Shown here in pieces: positions 17,086-27,530 of a DNA stretch of 49,633 bases. Numbering within the stretch: the stretch's first letter is position 1; every line of letters begins with the position of its first letter. The notes under the pieces are model-generated. The model worked only from the letters and a program-made list of their open reading frames with translations. It was not told where the DNA came from and ran no database searches. The DNA is taken from assembly GCA_029265455.1 (NCBI GenBank), contig JAJUJF010000002.1, positions 1-49,633 on the forward strand. Reading direction: 5' to 3'. Both the position numbers and the translations under genes were made by a program. This DNA comes from Paracoccaceae bacterium (lineage in GTDB: Bacteria; Pseudomonadota; Alphaproteobacteria; Rhodobacterales; Rhodobacteraceae).

Positions 17086-17284
17086 GGCGTTTTCATCTCC
17101 GCTCGATCTCGGTTGCCGACCGGGATAGGCGAAGCGCCATCCCGGCGCAATGCGCCCGACGCACCATCCCGCCCCGATAGGTCCGGCGCCGAACCGGGCG
17201 GCATTGCGGTGGGAAAGGCGTGTCGTCGCGCTGTCATGTCACCCATGCGAACACGTGGCACAAAACCATTGATCTGGGACAGCG

Positions 17285-17500
17285 TCCCTGCTTAAGGTCT
17301 GCGGACGGGAAGAGCGAAGTATAATTCGTGCGGCTTGGTGAAAATCACTTGATCCGGCACGCCGGGAACTTCGCTCTCTGTCCTGGCCCAGGTCGCAGGG
17401 AGGAAGTGAAAGCGGTCTGCACCGGCAGATCGCTTTCGCATCCCCATCGATCACCCTCCGCCCGGGTGGAGCTTCGCAGCTCCTGCTGATGCGGCAGCGG
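17285..17500. ncRNA. Candidate structured RNA between ppx and proS
   Basis: Part of a 443-bp gene-free gap (17086-17528). Bases 17285-17401 fold into one long interrupted stem: TCCCTGC/GCAGGGA (17285-17291, 17395-17401), GGAC/GTCC (17303-17306, 17380-17383), AGAGCGAAGT/ACTTCGCTCT (17311-17320, 17368-17377) and CGTGC/GCACG (17327-17331, 17357-17361). Next comes a hairpin at 17406-17439 with a 15-bp stem (two wobbles) and loop ACCG. Then GGAGCT-TCGC-AGCTCC (17468-17483) and CTGC/GCAG. The strand is undetermined: TATAAT occurs at 17320-17325 on plus, but inside the stem. It has none of the landmarks I know for RNase P RNA, tmRNA or SRP RNA; a 6S-like RNA cannot be excluded. The proS promoter should also lie in this gap. 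Confidence 0.45.
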
Positions 17501-17528
17501 GTGAACAGGCATCCGGAGAAGACCGGGA

Positions 17529-19034
17529 TCAGTCGCCCAACACCACCTCCGGCACGACGGACAGCCGCCGCGCCAGTACCTGGAGCCGTTTCTCGACCGC
17601 GTCGTTGAGAAAGGCCTTTGCCGGCCCCCGCAGGATCAGCCGGAGCCTGCCTTCGGCCCGCTCGAGGGCCGTATGTTCGAGAACCCCCGTCGAGGCGCCT
17701 GAAAGCATCGCGCCGAGCCGCATCGCGCCACCGAGGACCTGCGCCTCCACCACGCGCGCCGGCGGGATCAGTGACGCATACCGCGCCACCAGCTCGCCGT
17801 CGGCATTCTTGTAGCGGTAGATCAGTGCCAGCCCGAGGAAGACCCGGCCCGGATGGTCGATCCCCGACATGTTCGCCCGGGCCACCGTCTCGAACCCGAG
17901 TTCGGCCCGGAAGTCGGGATGACCACGCCAGTTGGTATCGTGCAGCAGGCAGGCCGCCCGGACCAGCCGCTTCTCCCCCTCCGGCGCATCCTCATAGAGC
18001 GGCTGCAACCACTGGTAGAGCGCAGCACCGAACCCGGGGCAACGCGCGAGCCCCTTCTCCATGTGGCGGCAGGCCTCGATCAGCGGGTCGCGCCGGCGCA
18101 TGGCCTCCGGCATCTGTCCGTAGAGCAGCCCCTCCCTGAGACCGAAGGCCGAAATGGCGACCCGTTCGGGATCGAGTCTGGCGATCAGCTCGATGAGCAC
18201 CTCGGACGCGTAGGGCACGAGCTTCATGCGCTCGAGACTGGTTCCCGTCGCCTTGGCCATGGCCTCGGGGCGCTGGGTGCCGATCCATTCGGATGTGGCG
18301 ACGAACTGGCTCACCGGCGGCTCGTAGCCGTGCAGCACCGGCAGCGGATAGCTGCCGCGCACCATGTCGAGCCGGGCGATCGCCCGCCAGGAGCCGCCGA
18401 CGAGGAAAAGCCGCTCGACCGGCCGGGGGATCGCCTCCTTCAGCGCCTCCACCGCCTTGCGGATCGTCTTCTTCCGTGCCGACCCGTCCTTGATCTCCGC
18501 CAGCCGCAGCGGCCCGAGATTGGCGCTGGCGGTCTCGCCGATGTCGCAACCGCCCACCCGCGCCAGCTCCAGCGAGGCGCCGCCCATGTCGGCAACCACG
18601 CCCTCCGCATCCGGCCAGCCGAGCAGCACGCCCTGCGCCGACAACCGCGCTTCCTCGTCGCCCGAGGCGACATGGACATGCAGGCCGGTTTCCCGCTCGA
18701 CCGCGGCGACGAAGTCGCTGCCATCCCTGGCGTTGCGCACGGCGGCGGTCGCGACTGCCTTCACGTCCGAGAGCTGCATCCGCTCCGCAAGCCCGGCGAA
18801 CCGCCGCAGCGTCGTCATCGCACGCCTGACCCCGTCGGCGGAGAGCCTGCCGGTCTCCTTCAGCCCGGCACCGAGCCCGGCGAGCACCTTCTCGTTGTAG
18901 AAATAGGCGGGACTGCGTGCCATGCCGTCGAACACGACAAGCCGGACCGAGTTCGAACCGATGTCGATGACGCCGATGCGCTGCAACCGCCGCTCCGCGG
19001 CATCGGGCATCGGCGGCATCATGTCCTCGTGCAT
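17529..19034 (-). CDS. ppx: Exopolyphosphatase Ppx (Ppx/GppA family)
   Basis: About 501 residues from the ATG at 19034 (GGGGG about seven bases upstream; a longer frame exists). The ASKHA phosphatase fold is shown by GVIDIGSNSVRLVVFDG near the N-terminus, AVATAAVRNARDGSDF and the phosphate-2 region VVADMGGASLELA. SAFGLREGLLYGQM follows, as in Ppx. The C-terminal HD-like region includes CLLHDTNWRGHPDF. The enzyme removes terminal phosphate from polyphosphate and may act on pppGpp. It is 93 bp downstream of ppk on the same strand, forming a synthesis/degradation pair. A small hairpin (ATCCCGG/CCGGAT) follows the stop. Confidence 0.92.
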   Translation of the reverse strand: MHEDMMPPMPDAAERRLQRIGVIDIGSNSVRLVVFDGMARSPAYFYNEKVLAGLGAGLKETGRLSADGVRRAMTTLRRFAGLAERMQLSDVKAVATAAVRNARDGSDFVAAVERETGLHVHVASGDEEARLSAQGVLLGWPDAEGVVADMGGASLELARVGGCDIGETASANLGPLRLAEIKDGSARKKTIRKAVEALKEAIPRPVERLFLVGGSWRAIARLDMVRGSYPLPVLHGYEPPVSQFVATSEWIGTQRPEAMAKATGTSLERMKLVPYASEVLIELIARLDPERVAISAFGLREGLLYGQMPEAMRRRDPLIEACRHMEKGLARCPGFGAALYQWLQPLYEDAPEGEKRLVRAACLLHDTNWRGHPDFRAELGFETVARANMSGIDHPGRVFLGLALIYRYKNADGELVARYASLIPPARVVEAQVLGGAMRLGAMLSGASTGVLEHTALERAEGRLRLILRGPAKAFLNDAVEKRLQVLARRLSVVPEVVLGD

Positions 19035-19127
19035 GTGCTTGCCCCCAGGCCGGCAAGGATCGCTCGATCCGCTCGCTCCCGGCATGGAACCTTGCGGAAA
19101 GCGCCAGCGCCGTCAATTGCCCGCGCG

Positions 19128-21404
19128 TCAGTCGTGGGCATGCACGAGCTGCGGCACATCCTGCGAACCTGCCCTGCCGCGTCCGGAAAGCGACGGATTC
19201 TCCATGAAGAACCGGTGGCAGGAGAACAGCCGCGAGCGGTCCGTCGCGGCATCTCCGTGACGCAGATAGCTCCCGTCGGGCTGGGCGACCCAGCTCTGCG
19301 CCTCGTCGGCCATGTTGGCGGCCATGATCTGGCTGACGATCTGGGCATGGACGGTCGGGTTGGTGATCTCGACCAGGGTCTCGACCCGGCGGTTGAGGTT
19401 GCGCTCCATCCAGTCGGCACTCGAGATGAAGACCCTGGCCCCTTGCGAGGGAAGGCCGTGGCCGTTGCCGAAACAGACGATCCGGCTGTGTTCGAGGAAC
19501 CGGCCGATGATCGACTTCACCCGGATGTTCTCGCTCAGTCCCTTCACGCCCGCCCTGAGCGAGCAGATGCCGCGCACGACGAGATCGATCCTCACCCCCG
19601 CGCAGCTCGCCGCGTAGAGCGCGTCGATCACGTCGGGCTCGGTCAGGGCGTTCAGCTTGACCCAGACCTGAGCCGGTCGTCCGGCGCGGGCATGCTCCGT
19701 CTCCCTTTCCAGGAGTTCGAGAATGGTGGGCTTGATCATGTGCGGCGAGATCTTGAGCTGTTCCAGCGATTCGGGACGCACATAGCCGGTGACGTAGTTG
19801 AACACCCGCGCCGCGTCACGCCCCAGCGCCGCATCCACCGTGAAGAGGGAGAGATCCGTATAGATGCCCGCCGTGCCGGGATGGTAGTTCCCCGTTCCGA
19901 AATGCGAGTAGCTCACGAGTTCGTTGCCCTCGCGCCGGACCACGACGCTCATCTTGGCATGGGTCTTCCAGTCCATGAAGCCGTAGACGACCTGCGCGCC
20001 CGCCCGTTCGAGCTGACGCGACAGCCGGATGTTCGCCGCCTCGTCGAAACGCGCCTTGAGCTCGACGAGAACGGTGACCGACTTCCCGTCCTCCGCGGCT
20101 TCCGAGAGGGCGGCAACGATCGGGCTGTTCCGGCTCGTCCGGTAGAGGGTCTGCTTGATCGCCAGCACGTCGGGATCGCGCGCCGCCTGCTGGAGGAACC
20201 GCACGACGATGTCGAAGGTCTCGTAGGGATGGTGAAGGAGCATGTCCTTCTGGCGGATGGCGGCGAAGATGTCGCCGTCGTGATCCTGCACCCGCTCCGG
20301 CATCCGCGGCTTGAAGGGCGGCCACAGGAGGTCGGGCCGCCGGATCTGGCAGAGCTCCGCGACGGATCCGACACCGATGATGCCCTCGACATCGATCACC
20401 ACTTCCCACGGAACCTCGAGTTCCTCGACGATGACCCGCCGCAGCCATTCCGGCGCGCCCGCGCTCATCTTCAGCCGGATCACCTGCCCGCGCCGGCGCC
20501 GCTTCAGCGCCGTCTCGAACTCGCGCACGAGATCCTCGGCCTCCTCCTCCACCTCGAGATCGCTGTCGCGCAGCACGCGGAAGGTGCACCGGCCGAGCGG
20601 CACGTAGCCCGGAAAGAGGCGATCGAGGAACATCTCGAGCAGCGCCTCCATCGGCAGGAAGCGTATCTCGTCCCCCGGCCCGTCCGGCAGCCGCAGGAAG
20701 CGCGGGATCTGGTTGGGTATCGGCAGGAGCGCATCGAGCATCTCGCCATCGGTGCCGCGCCGCAGGCTCAGCCCCATCGCGAAGCCGCCGTTCGGGATGA
20801 ACGGGAAGGGATGCGCCGGGTCGATCGCGAGCGGCGTCAGGATCGGGAAGACCTGTTCGAGGAAATAGCTCTCGAGCGTGCGGACATCCCCGGGCGAGAG
20901 ATCGGAGGCAGACAGCACGTGGATGCCCTCGGCGGCGAGCAGCAGCTTCAGCTCCCGCCAGCAGTCCTGCTGGCGGAGCATCAGCGCCCGCGCATCCTCG
21001 TCGATCCGCTCGAGCTGCTCGGCCGGGGAGAGTCCATCCGAACTCGGCGTCATCACCCCGCCCCGCACCAGGCCGCGCAGGCCGGCGACACGTACGGAGT
21101 AGAACTCGTCGAGATTCGTCCCCGAGATCGACAGGAACCGCACCCGCTCCAAGAGCGGCACGTTCGGATTCTCCGCTTCCGCCAGCACCCGCCAGTTGAA
21201 GGCGAGCCATGAAAGCTCGCGATTGATGAAGCGTCCGGGACCGGTGATGTCGAGACCGGTGAGGACCTGCGGCTCGGGCGGCACGCTGCGGAGGAAATCT
21301 GCATCCACTTGCGCGCCTGCCGTCGTGGCAACGCGGTCCTCCGCCTCGGGCGCTCCTGCCTCGTCCTTCTCCTGCAGGCCGTGTTCATGGGCCTTTTCGA
21401 ACAT
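19128..21404 (-). CDS. ppk: Polyphosphate kinase 1
   Basis: 758 residues from the ATG at 21404, preceded by AGGAGGAGTG; the longer frame to 21485 is rejected. Domain order is N-terminal (RFINRELSWLAFNWRVLAEA), head, and two phospholipase-D-like catalytic domains. The autophosphorylated histidine lies in YSHFGTGNYHPGTA, and the second catalytic His in IIGRFLEHSRIVCFGNG. It polymerises phosphate from ATP at the inner membrane. Gene order hdaA-ppk-ppx on one strand is characteristic of Rhodobacterales and implies cotranscription. Confidence 0.95.
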   Translation of the reverse strand: MFEKAHEHGLQEKDEAGAPEAEDRVATTAGAQVDADFLRSVPPEPQVLTGLDITGPGRFINRELSWLAFNWRVLAEAENPNVPLLERVRFLSISGTNLDEFYSVRVAGLRGLVRGGVMTPSSDGLSPAEQLERIDEDARALMLRQQDCWRELKLLLAAEGIHVLSASDLSPGDVRTLESYFLEQVFPILTPLAIDPAHPFPFIPNGGFAMGLSLRRGTDGEMLDALLPIPNQIPRFLRLPDGPGDEIRFLPMEALLEMFLDRLFPGYVPLGRCTFRVLRDSDLEVEEEAEDLVREFETALKRRRRGQVIRLKMSAGAPEWLRRVIVEELEVPWEVVIDVEGIIGVGSVAELCQIRRPDLLWPPFKPRMPERVQDHDGDIFAAIRQKDMLLHHPYETFDIVVRFLQQAARDPDVLAIKQTLYRTSRNSPIVAALSEAAEDGKSVTVLVELKARFDEAANIRLSRQLERAGAQVVYGFMDWKTHAKMSVVVRREGNELVSYSHFGTGNYHPGTAGIYTDLSLFTVDAALGRDAARVFNYVTGYVRPESLEQLKISPHMIKPTILELLERETEHARAGRPAQVWVKLNALTEPDVIDALYAASCAGVRIDLVVRGICSLRAGVKGLSENIRVKSIIGRFLEHSRIVCFGNGHGLPSQGARVFISSADWMERNLNRRVETLVEITNPTVHAQIVSQIMAANMADEAQSWVAQPDGSYLRHGDAATDRSRLFSCHRFFMENPSLSGRGRAGSQDVPQLVHAHD

Positions 21405-21542
21405 CACTCCTCCTGTTCTCCCCGCAGGAGTGTAAGGCCCGCCGCTCCGGCAGGCAATCGCGGGCCGGAGGAACCTCGGCGTCAAACGCAGGCAGATTCA
21501 AACCGTTACAAAATCTTCACCTTCACGGTCAGCGCAGGGAGA

Positions 21543-22238
21543 TCACACTGCCCTGCCGAACATCTCGGCAGCAAGGCGCACCGTCACCTGCCGCCGCCGC
21601 GCCAGGGCCAGCCGGTCGAGCCCCGCCACCGCCGCCTGGGCTCCCGCGAAGGAGCGTTCGATCCGGGGCAGGAGATAGCCGATGACATCGGGCGCGACCT
21701 CCAGCTGGCGGTCCTCGAAGAGCTTGACGAGCACGGCGGCGAGAAGCGCATCGTCGGGGGGAGCGAGCTCCGCGACCACTGCCGCGCGCAGCCGGCTCGC
21801 GAGATCGGCGAGCGAGAGCCGCCAGGCGGCGGGCCGGCCGACGCCGGTGACGAGGAGCGTGCCTCCCCCGAGCGCGAGCCGGTTGTGGAGATGGAAGAGC
21901 ATCTCCTCCGCACTGCCTGCCTCCGCCCCGAGAAGGTGAAGCCGGTCGACGTCCTCGACCGCCACCGCCGCCCTTTCGGGCACGGCGGAAAGTTCGAGCG
22001 AGCCAAGCTCCGCCGCCGCCACCACGCGGGCTCCGGCGCGCGCCGCCCAGACCGCGACGAGATGGGTCTTGCCCGAACCCTGCGGCCCGACCAGGGCGAC
22101 CTTGCCTTCCGGCCAGTCCGGCCAGCGGTCGATCTGCGCGAGCGCGAGCCGGTTCGGTTCGGCGAGGAAGAAGTCCGACCGCCCGAGCGCCGGGCGCGTC
22201 GCGAGGTCGAGCACGAGCTGCTGCGGCGGCGCCCTCAC
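21543..22238 (-). CDS. hdaA: DnaA-inactivating protein HdaA (DnaA-like AAA+)
   Basis: About 231 residues from the GTG at 22238, whose GTGA overlaps the perM stop by four bases. The long upstream frame is a shadow of perM. The N-terminal QQLVLDL resembles the clamp-binding motif (QxxLxL) that Hda uses to bind DnaN. Next are FFLAEPNRLALAQIDRWPDW, Walker A GPQGSGKTH and Walker B VAVEDVDRL. The DnaA DNA-binding domain IV is absent, as in Hda. It stimulates ATP hydrolysis by DnaA after replication initiation (RIDA). Its coupling to perM and neighbourhood with ppk is conserved in the order. Confidence 0.88.
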   Translation of the reverse strand: MRAPPQQLVLDLATRPALGRSDFFLAEPNRLALAQIDRWPDWPEGKVALVGPQGSGKTHLVAVWAARAGARVVAAAELGSLELSAVPERAAVAVEDVDRLHLLGAEAGSAEEMLFHLHNRLALGGGTLLVTGVGRPAAWRLSLADLASRLRAAVVAELAPPDDALLAAVLVKLFEDRQLEVAPDVIGYLLPRIERSFAGAQAAVAGLDRLALARRRQVTVRLAAEMFGRAV

Positions 22239-23329
22239 GGCAGGTCGAGCCGGATCGGGCGGCCGGCCGCATCCACCATCGGCTCCTCTTCGGGCACGCC
22301 GGCGTGAAGGGCGCTGCCGCGATACTGCTCCATGGCGAACCGCACCAGCACCCCGATCAGTGCCGCGACCGGCACCGCCACCAGCACGCCCACGAAGCCG
22401 AAGAGCGAGGCGAAGACCGAGAAGGCGAGCAGGAGCCAGACCGGATGCAGCTTCACATAGGGTCCGACCAGCCGCGGGGTTATCACGTTCCCCTCGACGA
22501 GCTGCCCGCCGAAATAGACGGCGGCAACGAGGAGGATCTGCCCCCACTCGCCCCAGAACTGGAAGAGCGCGATGCCGATCGCGAGCACCGCGCCGACGGT
22601 GGCGCCGACGATCGGCACCAGCGTCCCGATCCCCGCCACCGCCCCGACGGCGAGGCCGTAGGACAGGCCGACCGCCGTGAGCGCACCTCCGTAATAGACC
22701 GTCATGATCAGCGCGACGACGAACTGGCCCCGCACGAAGCCGCCGAGCACGTCGTCCATGTCGCTCAGGATGCGCCGGATCGTCGGCGCCTGCCGCCGCG
22801 GCAGAAGCTCGTCGATCGTCCGCACCATCTCATGCCAGCCGAGGATCAGGAAGAAGGTCACGATCGGCAGGATCACGATGAAGACGAAGAAGTCCACGAT
22901 CCGCGCCGTCTGCGCGAGGAGCCCGCGCGCCACCTCCACGCCATGCTCGCGCAGGGCCGTCTCGCCGGCCGCCAGCGACTCGCCGATCAGGTTGCCGACC
23001 AGATCCGGGGCCTGGTTCTCGATCCAGATGATGACCGCGTCGATATGATTCGGCAGATCCGCGGCGAATTCCTCGGCCTGGCGGAGGGTGAGCGGGATGG
23101 CGGCGCCCACGAGGCCGAGCAGCACGATCACCGCGAAACCGACGATCAGGAGCGAGGCAAGCGTACGGGGAATGCCCGCCCTCTGCATCCGGTCCGCAAG
23201 CGGCACCAGCAGATAGGCAAGGACCGCCCCGGTGATGTAGGGCGCGAGCGCGCCGCCGAGCAGCCACAGGAGCGCCAGCACCACCGCGGCAACAAAGCCC
23301 CACCATACAAGCTGCGCCCGGCGCGTCAT
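22235..23329 (-). CDS. perM: AI-2E family (PerM-like) membrane transporter
   Basis: A 364-residue inner-membrane protein with about eight hydrophobic segments. The early pair is WWGFVAAVVLALLWLLGG and YITGAVLAYLLVPLADRMQR. The C-terminal conserved region has GQLVEGNVITPRLVGPYVKL and HPVWLLLAFSVFASLFGFVG. The family includes TqsA (AI-2 export) and many efflux-like proteins; the substrate cannot be assigned. It is translationally coupled to hdaA by a GTGA overlap. Confidence 0.88.
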   Translation of the reverse strand: MTRRAQLVWWGFVAAVVLALLWLLGGALAPYITGAVLAYLLVPLADRMQRAGIPRTLASLLIVGFAVIVLLGLVGAAIPLTLRQAEEFAADLPNHIDAVIIWIENQAPDLVGNLIGESLAAGETALREHGVEVARGLLAQTARIVDFFVFIVILPIVTFFLILGWHEMVRTIDELLPRRQAPTIRRILSDMDDVLGGFVRGQFVVALIMTVYYGGALTAVGLSYGLAVGAVAGIGTLVPIVGATVGAVLAIGIALFQFWGEWGQILLVAAVYFGGQLVEGNVITPRLVGPYVKLHPVWLLLAFSVFASLFGFVGVLVAVPVAALIGVLVRFAMEQYRGSALHAGVPEEEPMVDAAGRPIRLDLP

Positions 23330-23395
23330 CCGAGCATCTCCCTGGTCATTCCGCAGGTGCCTTATGCCGAACGCGATCGGGCCGGCAAGAGCGGT

Positions 23396-24160
23396 TCACA
23401 TGAACTGCTCGCGGATCAGCCGCTCCTCGAGGCCGTGGCCGGGATCGAAAAGGATGCGGTGCCGGATCTCCGGGACGCTCTCGACCGCGATCCGCACGAC
23501 GCCGCGCACCTCGTTCGCGTCCGCCGCCGCGGCGACCGGGCGCTTCTCGTGTTCGAGCACCTCGAAGACGACCTTGGCGTTCTTCGGCAGGATCGCTCCG
23601 CGCCAGCGCCGGGGCCGGAAGGCCGCCATCGGCGTCAGCGCGAGCGCCTCGGCGCCGATCGGCAGGATCGGACCATGCGCCGAATAATTGTAGGCGGTCG
23701 ATCCCGCCGGCGTCGCCACCAGCGCCCCGTCGGCGGTCAGGGTTTCCATCCGCACGCGCCCGTCGATGAGGATGCGCAGCTTCACCGCCTGGGGGCCGGC
23801 GCGGATCATCGACACCTCGTTGATCGCGAGCGCCTCGACCACGGTCCCGTCGGGCCGCTCCGCGTGCATCCTGAGCGGATTGAGCACCGCCTCCTCGGCC
23901 GCAGCGAGCCGCTCGAGAAGGTTCTCCTCCGAGAATTCGTTCATCAGGAAGCCGATCGTGCCCCGGTTCATGCCGTAGACCGGCACTTCCAGCGTGAGAT
24001 TGGCATGCAGCGCCGACAGCATCAGCCCGTCGCCCCCGAGAGCGACGATCACGTCCGCCTCCTCCGCCGGCACCTGGCCGTACCGGGCGATCAGGCGATC
24101 CCGCGCCGAAATCGCGACGTCGACCGTACTCGCCGCGAAATGGATCTTCTCGCAGCCCAA
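23396..24160 (-). CDS. nadK: NAD kinase
   Basis: A 254-residue cytoplasmic kinase making NADP from NAD. Family motifs are all present: [14 protein letters not shown] (GGDG), [26 protein letters not shown] and [20 protein letters not shown] followed by HGPILP. The protein is somewhat shorter than enteric NadK (about 290), as is usual in alphaproteobacteria. It is 66 bp upstream of perM on the same strand and probably heads that transcript. Confidence 0.95.
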   Translation of the reverse strand: MGCEKIHFAASTVDVAISARDRLIARYGQVPAEEADVIVALGGDGLMLSALHANLTLEVPVYGMNRGTIGFLMNEFSEENLLERLAAAEEAVLNPLRMHAERPDGTVVEALAINEVSMIRAGPQAVKLRILIDGRVRMETLTADGALVATPAGSTAYNYSAHGPILPIGAEALALTPMAAFRPRRWRGAILPKNAKVVFEVLEHEKRPVAAAADANEVRGVVRIAVESVPEIRHRILFDPGHGLEERLIREQFM

Positions 24161-24359
24161 GATTCCCGCTCCGCTCTGACTTCCCGCTGGCCGGGACGCG
24201 AGGCAACTTCACCTGCGCCCGCCAGGATGACAAGCGGTAGATGCGGAAGCCGACGCTGTGCCAGTCGCCCGGCCCCCGCGTCCGTCAATCCGCAGATGAC
24301 AGGAAAGGCGCCGGCGCGGGTTGGAGCGCCGGCGCCTTGCCGTTCCCGATGATCCGCGA

Positions 24360-26858
24360 TCAGGCGAGCTGCCGCTCGACCTGCTCCGTCTCGAAGATCT
24401 CGATGACGTCGCCTTCGCGGATGTCGTCGTAATTCTCGAAGGCCATGCCGCATTCCTGCCCGGACTGGACCTCGCGGACCTCGTCCTTGAAACGCTTGAG
24501 GGTCTTCAGCTTGCCTTCGTGGATCACGACGTTGTCGCGCAGGAGGCGGACACCGGCCGCGCGGCGCGCGACGCCCTCGGTGACGAGGCAGCCGGCGACC
24601 TTGCCGACGCCCGTGACCTTGAAGACCTGCCGGATCTCGGCATAGCCGATGAACTTCTCGCGCACTTCCGGCGAGAGGAGCCCCGTGGCCGCCTTCTTCA
24701 CGTCGTCCACGAGGTCGTAGATGACGGAATAGTAGCGGATCTCGACGCCCTTCTGGTTCGCGGCCTCGCGTGCCGGCGCATTCGCGCGCACGTTGAACCC
24801 GATCACCGGCGCCCTCGAGGCCTCGGCAAGGGTGATGTCCGATTCGGTGATCGCGCCCACGCCGGAATGCAGCACCCGGACCCGGACCTCCTCGTTGCCG
24901 ACCTTCTCCATGGCCTGGACGATCGCTTCCGCCGATCCCTGGACGTCGGCCTTGACCACGATCGGCAGCTCCTTCACCTGCTCGTCGGCCTTCGCCTTGG
25001 CGAGCAGCTGGTCGAGCGAGGTGACGGCACCCGCGGCCGCCCGCTTCTCCCGGGCGACGCGGGCCCGGTAATCGGCGATCTCGCGCGCCTTGGCCTCGTT
25101 CTCGACGACGTTGAGCACGTCTCCCGCCTCGGGCGTCCCGTTGAGGCCGAGCACCTCGACCGGCACCGAAGGACCTGCCTCGTTGACGCGCTCGCCCTTG
25201 TCGTTGATGAGCGCGCGCACGCGGCCCCACTGCTCGCCGACGACGAAGACGTCGCCACGTTTCAGCGTGCCCTTCTGCACGAGCACCGTCGCCACCGGGC
25301 CGCGTCCGACATCGAGCTGCGCCTCGATCACCGCGCCCTCGGCGGGGCGATCGGGATTGGCCTTGAGCTCGAGCAGCTCGGCCTGCAGCGCGATCGTCTC
25401 GAGCAACTGGTCGAGCCCCTTGCCGGTCAGCGCCGAGACCTCGACGTCGAGGACCTCGCCGCCCATCGCCTCGACCACGACCTCGTGGTTGAGGAGCTGC
25501 GTCCGTACCCGGTTCGGATCGGCGGTCGGCTTGTCGATCTTGTTGATCGCCACGATCATCGGCACGCCCGCCGCCTTGGCGTGGGAGATCGCCTCGACCG
25601 TCTGCGGCATCACGCTGTCATCGGCGGCCACCACCAGCACGACGATATCCGTCACCTGCGCGCCACGGGCCCGCATCGAGGTGAAGGCGGCGTGACCCGG
25701 CGTGTCGAGGAAGGTGATCTTCGAGCCGTCCGCAGTCTCGACCTGATAGGCGCCGATATGCTGGGTGATGCCGCCCGCCTCGCCGGAGACGACATTCGTC
25801 TGCCGGAGCTTGTCGAGGAGCGAGGTCTTGCCGTGGTCGACATGGCCCATGATCGTCACCACGGGTGCACGGGGCTGGAGCTTCGCGGGATCCTCCTCGG
25901 CCGACTGCTGGACGATCACGTCCTCCACGTCCGATTCCGACCGGCGCACGACCCGATGTCCGAATTCCTCGACGATCAACGCGGCAGTATCGCCGTCGAT
26001 CGTCTGGTTCTGCGTCGCCATGATGCCGTTCTGGAACAGGGCCTTGACGACCGCGGCGGCGCGCTCGGCCATGCGGTTGGCGAGTTCCTGCACGGTGATG
26101 GCGTCGGGGACCTGCACGTCGCGCACGATCTTCTCGCGCTCGCCCGACTGGCTGGCCATCCGGCGCTTCTCGCGCTCCTGGCGGCGCTTGAGCGCGGCGA
26201 GCGACCGCTGCCGCCCGCCCTCGTCGGTGGCGTCTGCGATCGTGAGCTTGCCGGAGCGCCGGCGATCGCCCGCGCTCTTGAGCCGCCCGCGCTTCTCCTC
26301 GGCCGGAGCCTTGGCCGCAGCCTTCTTGCCGCCCGGGGCACGGCCCGCCTCGGCGCGCGCGGCGACGGCCTGCGCGGCGGCGGGGTCGATCACCTCCTCC
26401 TTCTGCTTCGGCGCGGCCTTCGACTTCGCGGCGGCGGCGCGAGCCGCTTCCGCGGCGCGCTCCTCGGCCTCGGCTGCCTCGCGCTGCGCCCGGATCTCGG
26501 CCTCGCGCTCGGCGCGCTCCGCCGCTTCCTTCTCGGCCCTGAGGCGTGCCATCTCCGCCTCGCGTTCGGCCTCGGCCGCCTTCTCGGCGCGCAGGCGCTC
26601 CGCCTCCTGGGCCCGCGCCGCCTCGACCGCCTTCAGCCGCCGCTCGACCTCGGCTTCGGACAGGCCCTTCAGCACGCCCGATTTCGCCTGCCCGCCGGAC
26701 GCGCCCGCCTTCGGCACGACGACGCGCTTGCGCTTGCGCTCGACAGTAACGGACTTGGTCCGGCCATGGCTGAAGCTCTGGCGCACGTGACTCGTCTCGG
26801 TGCCGCCGCGCAGCCCGAGCGTCCTGCCCTTGCCGTCGCCGTCCTTGGTATCAACCAT
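24360..26858 (-). CDS. infB: Translation initiation factor IF-2
   Basis: About 832 residues from the ATG at 26858; an in-frame ATG at 26873 is an alternative. Homology starts at TLGLRGG, followed by [20 protein letters not shown], the usual alphaproteobacterial N-terminus. Residues about 60-200 are a charged Ala/Glu/Arg coiled-coil stretch. The IF2 GTPase motifs are [12 protein letters not shown] (G1), [10 protein letters not shown] (G3) and AINKIDKP (G4). Domains II to IV follow, with [12 protein letters not shown]. It brings initiator tRNA to the 30S subunit. It overlaps ylxR by 8 bp and is the last gene of the rimP operon. Confidence 0.95.
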   Translation of the reverse strand: MVDTKDGDGKGRTLGLRGGTETSHVRQSFSHGRTKSVTVERKRKRVVVPKAGASGGQAKSGVLKGLSEAEVERRLKAVEAARAQEAERLRAEKAAEAEREAEMARLRAEKEAAERAEREAEIRAQREAAEAEERAAEAARAAAAKSKAAPKQKEEVIDPAAAQAVAARAEAGRAPGGKKAAAKAPAEEKRGRLKSAGDRRRSGKLTIADATDEGGRQRSLAALKRRQEREKRRMASQSGEREKIVRDVQVPDAITVQELANRMAERAAAVVKALFQNGIMATQNQTIDGDTAALIVEEFGHRVVRRSESDVEDVIVQQSAEEDPAKLQPRAPVVTIMGHVDHGKTSLLDKLRQTNVVSGEAGGITQHIGAYQVETADGSKITFLDTPGHAAFTSMRARGAQVTDIVVLVVAADDSVMPQTVEAISHAKAAGVPMIVAINKIDKPTADPNRVRTQLLNHEVVVEAMGGEVLDVEVSALTGKGLDQLLETIALQAELLELKANPDRPAEGAVIEAQLDVGRGPVATVLVQKGTLKRGDVFVVGEQWGRVRALINDKGERVNEAGPSVPVEVLGLNGTPEAGDVLNVVENEAKAREIADYRARVAREKRAAAGAVTSLDQLLAKAKADEQVKELPIVVKADVQGSAEAIVQAMEKVGNEEVRVRVLHSGVGAITESDITLAEASRAPVIGFNVRANAPAREAANQKGVEIRYYSVIYDLVDDVKKAATGLLSPEVREKFIGYAEIRQVFKVTGVGKVAGCLVTEGVARRAAGVRLLRDNVVIHEGKLKTLKRFKDEVREVQSGQECGMAFENYDDIREGDVIEIFETEQVERQLA

Positions 26859-27516
26859 TCCTAACCAGCCTTTCATCGCGAGGGACGTCCCCCGCCGCGT
26901 CTCGCCCGGCATCGGGCCGGGCCGCATCAGATCTGAAACCGCCGAGGCGAAGGGCCTCGCCCTTTACCCGCTCGGCCAGGCCGCCCCCGTCAACTGCGGC
27001 ATGTACCACACGATCACGGGCGAACGCCACGCCCAATTCCCCGGCGGTAAGACAATCGACATAAGTATTCGGACCACCCGGCGGCCGCAAGGCCGCCTTC
27101 TCCCGCGCGGAACCGTCCGCGGCCTGGATCAGCACCGCCGCCCGACCCGCCTTCAGCCACTCGAGCACCTTCTCGCGCCCGGCCACGGCGCCGCCGGCGC
27201 GCCGTGCCAGCGAGATAAGCTCCACGAGCCGGCGCGCAAGCCCCGCCTCGATCACGTCGGCAAGCGCCGGGTCTACCCGCACCGGGCGCCGGGCCACCCG
27301 GGCAAAGAGATTCCTGCCGGCCGCTGTCTCGACGCTCCTCCGGTCCGCGCTCACCCAGATGCCGCGCCCCGGCAGCCGTTCCGCAAGGTCCGGGACCACG
27401 GAATCATCCGGCCCGATCACGAAGCGGATCAGGCCGCGGCGAGGCCGTGACTCACGCGTGACGATGCACCGGCGCTCGGGTTCCCCCCGTGCCGACTTCC
27501 GTCCGCCCCGCGTCAC
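26851..27516 (-). CDS. ylxR: YlxR-family RNA-binding protein with L7Ae-like C-terminal domain
   Basis: About 221 residues. The start is GTG at 27516, with GGAGG six bases upstream and 14 bp after the nusA stop; the open frame beyond it overlaps nusA and is rejected. The N-terminal DUF448 domain reads [19 protein letters not shown] and [10 protein letters not shown]. The C-terminal half ([38 protein letters not shown]) matches the L7Ae/L30e RNA-binding fold. In many bacteria YlxR and YlxQ (L7Ae-like) are separate adjacent genes; here they are one polypeptide, a form common in alphaproteobacteria. It probably binds RNA and is linked to ribosome or RNase P function. Confidence 0.88.
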   Translation of the reverse strand: MTRGGRKSARGEPERRCIVTRESRPRRGLIRFVIGPDDSVVPDLAERLPGRGIWVSADRRSVETAAGRNLFARVARRPVRVDPALADVIEAGLARRLVELISLARRAGGAVAGREKVLEWLKAGRAAVLIQAADGSAREKAALRPPGGPNTYVDCLTAGELGVAFARDRVVHAAVDGGGLAERVKGEALRLGGFRSDAARPDAGRDAAGDVPRDERLVRNG

Positions 27517-27530
27517 GCCCGCCTCCGTGA

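Noticed and set aside
17320-17325. TATAAT on the plus strand as a promoter -10 box.
   Set aside because: No -35 hexamer at a suitable distance, and it lies inside a strongly paired segment; chance is as likely.
17853-21212. An 1119-codon plus-strand open frame over ppx and ppk.
   Set aside because: Antisense shadow: the minus strand has complete motif sets for Ppx and Ppk1, and the plus frame has no recognisable domain.
24321-26864. An 847-codon plus-strand open frame over infB.
   Set aside because: Shadow of IF-2; low-complexity Leu/Arg/Asp/His composition and no ribosome site.
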